DNA of 7,998 bases from JBOGHU01 sp050742255 (GTDB taxonomy: Bacteria > Actinomycetota > Acidimicrobiia > Acidimicrobiales > CADCSY01). Location of the stretch: contig JBOGHU010000116.1 of the NCBI GenBank assembly GCA_050742255.1, positions 1-7,998 on the forward strand, written 5' to 3'. The notes below the pieces were generated by a model. The model searched no databases, was not told the DNA's origin, and saw only the letters and a program-made list of their open reading frames with translations. The position numbers and the translations under genes were made by a program. Below, piece after piece: positions 5,173 through 7,998 of this stretch; within the stretch, counting starts at the first letter, position 1; the number at the start of each line of letters is the position of its first letter.

Positions 5173-6435
5173 ATGGGGAGCCTCACCCTGGCCGGCCCCG
5201 GGACGCTGCGAGGCCGGATCCGGGTTCCCGGTGACAAGTCGATCAGCCACCGGGCGCTGCTGCTGGCCGCCCTGGCCGAGGGGACCTCCACCCTCCGTGG
5301 GCTGGCCGGCGGCGACGACGTGGCGCGCACCCGGGCGGCGGTGGCGGCCATGGGGGCCACCGCCGAGGGCGAGCGCGTCAGCGGAGGGACGGGCCGGTTG
5401 GGCGAGCCCACCCACGTCATCGACGTGGGGAACTCGGGGACCAGCATGCGCCTTCTGGCCGGTTGGTGCGCGGCCCGGCCCTGGCTCACCGTCCTCGACG
5501 GCGACGCCTCCCTCTCCCGGCGTCCCATGGACCGGGTGGCCGAGCCCCTGCGTGCCATGGGCGCCCACGTCGACGGCCGCCAGGGCGGGCGGTACGCCCC
5601 CCTGGTGGTCCGCGGCGGCGACCTGGTGGGGATCGAGCACGTGCTCCGTGTCCCCAGCGCCCAGGTCAAGGGGGCGGTGCTGCTGGCCGGGCTGGGCGCC
5701 GACGGCCAGACGGTGGTGCACGAGCCGGTGCCGACCCGGGCCCACACCGAGGAGCTGCTGGCCCGGGCCGGCGCCGACGTGACCGTCGACGCGGGCTCGG
5801 TCCGGGTGCGCCGCTCCCGACTGCGGCCCTTCCACCTGGCGGTGCCCGGGGATCCCTCCGCCGCCGCCCTGTGGGTGGTGGCGGCCTGCATCACCTCCGG
5901 CAGCGACGTCACCGTGGAAGGCGTGTACGTGGGACCGGCCCGCGCCGGCTACCTGGAGGTGCTGGCCCGCATGGGCGCCGAGGTGGAGGTGACCATGGTC
6001 GACGAGCGGACTGCCGACCTGCGGGCCCGCTCCAGCCAGCTGGTGGGCACCGAGGTGGCGGGAGCCGAGGTGCCGGGGTTGATCGACGAGATCCCGGTGC
6101 TGGCCGTGGCCGCGGCCCGGGCGGCGGGGACGACCACCTTCCGCGACGCCGCCGAGCTGCGGGTGAAGGAGAGCGACCGGGTGGCCACCACCGTCGAGAT
6201 GCTGTCGGGGCTGGGCGCCGAGGTGGAAGCCCTCCCCGACGGCCTGGTCATCCACGGCAGTGGTGGGCGACCGCTGCGACCGGCGGTGGTCGACGCCCAC
6301 CTCGACCACCGGGTGGCCCTGGCCGCCGCGGTGGCCGCCCTGGCCGCCACCGGCGCCACCACCATCGAGGGGTGGGAGGCGGTCGCCACCAGCTACCCGA
6401 GCTTCGAGGAGGACCTGGCCCGGTGCGGGTCGTAG
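5173..6435 (+). CDS. aroA: 3-phosphoshikimate 1-carboxyvinyltransferase (EPSP synthase)
   Basis: The enzyme transfers enolpyruvyl from PEP to shikimate-3-phosphate, the sixth shikimate-pathway step and the target of glyphosate. The 420-residue length is normal. PGDKSISHRALLLAALAEG at residues 19-37 holds the substrate-binding Lys22, Ser23 and Arg27. GNSGTSMRLLAG (N87, G89, T90) is the PEP-binding loop. DGDASLSRRPMDR and SAQVKGA (S162-K166) bind shikimate-3-phosphate. RAHTE (R189-E193), the catalytic D305-E306 pair and VKESDR (K332-R336) follow, and DHRVALA lies near the end. ATG 5173 is 10 nt after the tyrA stop and gives the standard N-terminus; the Shine-Dalgarno is weak. The GNSGT loop and the SAQxK and RxHxE motifs resemble Bacillus or CP4-type enzymes more than the E. 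coli type. Confidence 0.97.
   Translation: MGSLTLAGPGTLRGRIRVPGDKSISHRALLLAALAEGTSTLRGLAGGDDVARTRAAVAAMGATAEGERVSGGTGRLGEPTHVIDVGNSGTSMRLLAGWCAARPWLTVLDGDASLSRRPMDRVAEPLRAMGAHVDGRQGGRYAPLVVRGGDLVGIEHVLRVPSAQVKGAVLLAGLGADGQTVVHEPVPTRAHTEELLARAGADVTVDAGSVRVRRSRLRPFHLAVPGDPSAAALWVVAACITSGSDVTVEGVYVGPARAGYLEVLARMGAEVEVTMVDERTADLRARSSQLVGTEVAGAEVPGLIDEIPVLAVAAARAAGTTTFRDAAELRVKESDRVATTVEMLSGLGAEVEALPDGLVIHGSGGRPLRPAVVDAHLDHRVALAAAVAALAATGATTIEGWEAVATSYPSFEEDLARCGS
6407..6412 (+). promoter_or_regulatory. Ribosome binding site for cmk inside aroA
   Basis: AGGAGG lies in the aroA 3' coding region, 10 nt before GTG 6423. It is the strongest Shine-Dalgarno match noted in the window and supports the GTG at 6423, which overlaps the aroA end, as the cmk start. 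Confidence 0.6.
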
Positions 6436-7055
6436 CCATCGACGGTCCCGCCGGGTCAGGGAAGTCGACCGTGGCCCGAGCCCTGGCCGAGCGGCTGGGC
6501 CTCGACTACCTGGACACCGGCGCCATGTACCGGGCGGTGGCCTTCGCCGCCCTGCGCCGCGGCGTCGACCCCACCGAGGAGGACCGGGTGGCGAGGATCA
6601 TGCCCGCCCTCGAGCTCAGCGTGGAGGGAGGGCGGGTGCTCGTGGACGGGGTCGACGCCACCATCGAGATCCGGGGCCCCGAGGTGACCCGCGCCGTGAG
6701 CGCGGTGGCGGCCAACCGCGCCGTCCGAGCCGACCTGGTGCGTCGCCAGCGGGAGTGGGTGCGGGGACGGGACGGGGCGGTGGTGGAGGGCCGCGACATC
6801 GGGACGGTGGTCTTCCCCGACGCCGACTTCAAGGCCTACCTCACGGCCCGCCTCGAGGTCAGGGCCGGTCGACGCCACCAGGAGGTGGCGTCCCTGGAGT
6901 ACGAGTCGGTCGCCGCCGACATGGCCCGCCGGGACACGGTCGACTCCGAGCGGGAGGTCGACCCCCTGATGCGGGCCCACGACGCGGTGGTCATCGACAC
7001 CAGCGACCGTAGCGTGGAGGAGATCCTCGACCAGCTGCTGGGCGCGCTGGCCTGA
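6423..7055 (+). CDS. cmk: Cytidylate kinase
   Basis: This kinase phosphorylates CMP and dCMP with ATP, feeding RNA, DNA and CDP-lipid precursor pools. It has 210 residues, slightly shorter than the 227 of the E. coli enzyme. The P-loop GPAGSGKS is at residues 8-15. YLDTGAMYRAVA (29-40) contributes to nucleotide binding. EGRDIGTVVFPDA (122-133) holds the conserved Arg-Asp pair R124-D125. The lid segment ARRDTVDSEREVDPL (168-182) carries R170, D174 and R177. A-D-A-V-V-I-D-T-S-like closing strands end the core. GTG 6423 overlaps the aroA stop by 13 nt and is preceded by AGGAGG. No upstream start is sensible, because the P-loop begins only 8 residues in. The aroA-cmk adjacency is widespread in bacteria. 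Confidence 0.96.
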   Translation: MRVVAIDGPAGSGKSTVARALAERLGLDYLDTGAMYRAVAFAALRRGVDPTEEDRVARIMPALELSVEGGRVLVDGVDATIEIRGPEVTRAVSAVAANRAVRADLVRRQREWVRGRDGAVVEGRDIGTVVFPDADFKAYLTARLEVRAGRRHQEVASLEYESVAADMARRDTVDSEREVDPLMRAHDAVVIDTSDRSVEEILDQLLGALA

Positions 7056-7064
7056 GGGGACGCC

Positions 7065-7745
7065 GTGGCTGATCCGGCCCCGCCGGGCCCCCCCGCCTCC
7101 CGCTTCCAGGTGGCCGCCTACCGGGTGGCGAGGGGCGCCATCGTGGCCTTCTCCACCCTCTACTGGCGGCTGGGTGTCGACGGCGCCGAGCACGTCCCCG
7201 CCACGGGGGCGTTCGTGCTCGCCCCCGTGCACCGCTCGAACATCGACACCCCTATCGTGGCGGCGGTGACCCGGCGCAAGATGCGCTTCCTCGGCAAGGA
7301 GGGAGTCTGGAGGTACCGCTGGTCGGCGTGGCTGTTCGACACCCTGGGCGGCTTCCCGGTGCGGCGGGGCACCGCCGACAGGGCCGCCCTGCGGCGCTGC
7401 ATTGAGGTGGTGAGCGGCGGCGAGCCGCTGGTCATGTTCCCCGAGGGCACCCGGCGGTCCGGGCCGCTGGTGGAGAGCCTCTACGACGGGGCCGCCTACG
7501 TGGCTTGCCAGGCCCAGGTCCCCCTCGTCCCGGTGGGCATCGGCGGCTCGGAGCGGGCCATGCCCGCCGGTGCCCGGGCCCTGCGGCCGACCCGGGTGCA
7601 CCTGGTGGTGGGCCCCCCCATCCACCCCCCGCCGCTCGGCCCCGACGGTCGGGTGCGGCGCCGCCACGTGGCCGAGCTCACCGAGCGTCTCGGGGGCCAG
7701 CTCCAGCTGCTCTTCGACCAGGCCCGGATCAGGGCCGGGGCGTAG
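7065..7745 (+). CDS. plsC: 1-acyl-sn-glycerol-3-phosphate acyltransferase (PlsC family)
   Basis: The protein probably acylates lysophosphatidic acid to phosphatidic acid at the membrane surface; other lysophospholipid acyltransferases share the same motifs, so the exact acceptor is inferred. It has 226 residues. The catalytic HX4D motif is HRSNID (H56, D61). GGFPVRRGTADR (95-106) is the second block, FPEGTR (125-130) the third, and PLVPVGIGGSERAMP (153-167) the fourth. An N-terminal amphipathic or hydrophobic segment (about 16-34) may dip into the membrane; I see no clear multi-pass anchor. GTG 7065 is 9 nt after cmk, with GAGGGGA at 7054-7060 overlapping the cmk stop as a good ribosome binding site. 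It is probably co-transcribed with cmk. Confidence 0.92.
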   Translation: MADPAPPGPPASRFQVAAYRVARGAIVAFSTLYWRLGVDGAEHVPATGAFVLAPVHRSNIDTPIVAAVTRRKMRFLGKEGVWRYRWSAWLFDTLGGFPVRRGTADRAALRRCIEVVSGGEPLVMFPEGTRRSGPLVESLYDGAAYVACQAQVPLVPVGIGGSERAMPAGARALRPTRVHLVVGPPIHPPPLGPDGRVRRRHVAELTERLGGQLQLLFDQARIRAGA

Positions 7746-7749
7746 TGCG

Positions 7750-7998
7750 GTGAGCGGCGTGGCCCGCCGACCGCGGGGCCAGCTCGAGGCCGACGTGCTG
7801 GACGTGCTCTGGGAGGGCGGGTGGCGCACGCCGGGCCAAGTGTGCGCAGCGATCGCCCAGCCGCCCTCTCCGGCCTACTCCACGGTGCTGACCACGCTGC
7901 GGCGCCTGTGGAAGAAGGGGCTGGTCGAACGGCGTCGAGATGGCCGAGGCCACGCCTACCACGCCGTCCGGGGCCGGGAGGAGCACGCTGCCGCCACG
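7750..7998 (+). CDS. BlaI/MecI/CopY-family transcriptional repressor, 3'-truncated
   Basis: The frame is open to the window edge and gives 83 residues, about two thirds of a typical 120-130-residue family member. It starts with R-R-P-R-G-Q-L-E-A-D-V-L-D-V-L-W (residues 6-21), the typical first helix. A Q-V-C-A-A-I segment follows, then the recognition helix AYSTVLTTLRRLWKKGLVER (42-61) and a wing (R-R-D-G-R-G-H-A-Y-H-A-V, 62-73). Such proteins are winged-helix dimers that repress beta-lactamase, copper or stress genes and are released by proteolysis or ligand. The dimerisation half and any M56 protease partner lie beyond the window. GTG 7750 is 4 nt after plsC; GTG 7759 is an alternative. No Shine-Dalgarno or BlaI-type operator is visible upstream. 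Confidence 0.82.
   Translation, partial: MSGVARRPRGQLEADVLDVLWEGGWRTPGQVCAAIAQPPSPAYSTVLTTLRRLWKKGLVERRRDGRGHAYHAVRGREEHAAAT

Noticed and set aside
4002..5912. Minus-strand open frame of 636 codons opposite tyrA and aroA
   Set aside because: It is low in complexity, shows no recognisable motif and lies opposite well-recognised genes. Long antisense frames are expected where stop codons are rare because of high GC.
6456..7829. Minus-strand open frame of 457 codons opposite cmk and plsC
   Set aside because: It is rich in His, Gly, Pro and Arg, as is typical of shadow frames, and lies opposite two genes with intact catalytic motifs.

Overview
The window reads as a chromosomal housekeeping region of a very high-GC bacterium (GC well above 70% by eye). 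The GC-saturated codons, the GTG and TTG starts, the probable leaderless starts and the gene content point to an actinobacterium. The order trpS / scpA-scpB-rluB-aroH-tyrA-aroA-cmk-plsC suggests Acidimicrobiia or a relative, but that placement is from memory and inference, not from a search.

Layout. (1) 1-363: the 3' part of an HD-domain metal-dependent hydrolase on the + strand, cut by the window edge. (2) 297-555: an almost perfect 99-bp direct repeat that straddles the meeting point of this gene with convergent trpS, with a unique 61-bp spacer between the copies. (3) 520-1539: trpS on the minus strand. (4) 1540-1592: a 53-bp divergent gap with two TANNNT -10-like hexamers placed as exact mirror images around an imperfect dyad. 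Each lies 6-7 nt from a start codon, which suggests leaderless transcripts. (5) 1593-7745: a tightly packed + strand series with gaps of at most 11 nt or short overlaps: scpA, scpB, rluB, aroH, tyrA, aroA, cmk, plsC. (6) 7750-7998: the N-terminal half of a BlaI/MecI-type winged-helix repressor, cut by the window edge.

How the genes fit together. ScpA and ScpB are the non-SMC subunits of the Smc condensin, and RluB modifies 23S rRNA. AroH, TyrA and AroA form an aromatic amino acid block: AroA is the step before chorismate synthase, AroH converts chorismate to prephenate, and TyrA takes prephenate towards tyrosine. Cmk recycles CMP/dCMP, and PlsC makes phosphatidic acid. Chromosome segregation, ribosome modification, aromatic synthesis, nucleotide metabolism and lipid synthesis are thus probably co-transcribed, with a possible internal promoter before aroH.

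I see no mobile element, CRISPR array, tRNA, rRNA, riboswitch or convincing intrinsic terminator, and no undescribed multi-gene system. The items most worth a second look are the duplicated gene-end junction at 297-555 and the mirror-symmetric divergent promoter at 1546-1585. No stretch longer than about 160 bp lacks a gene.
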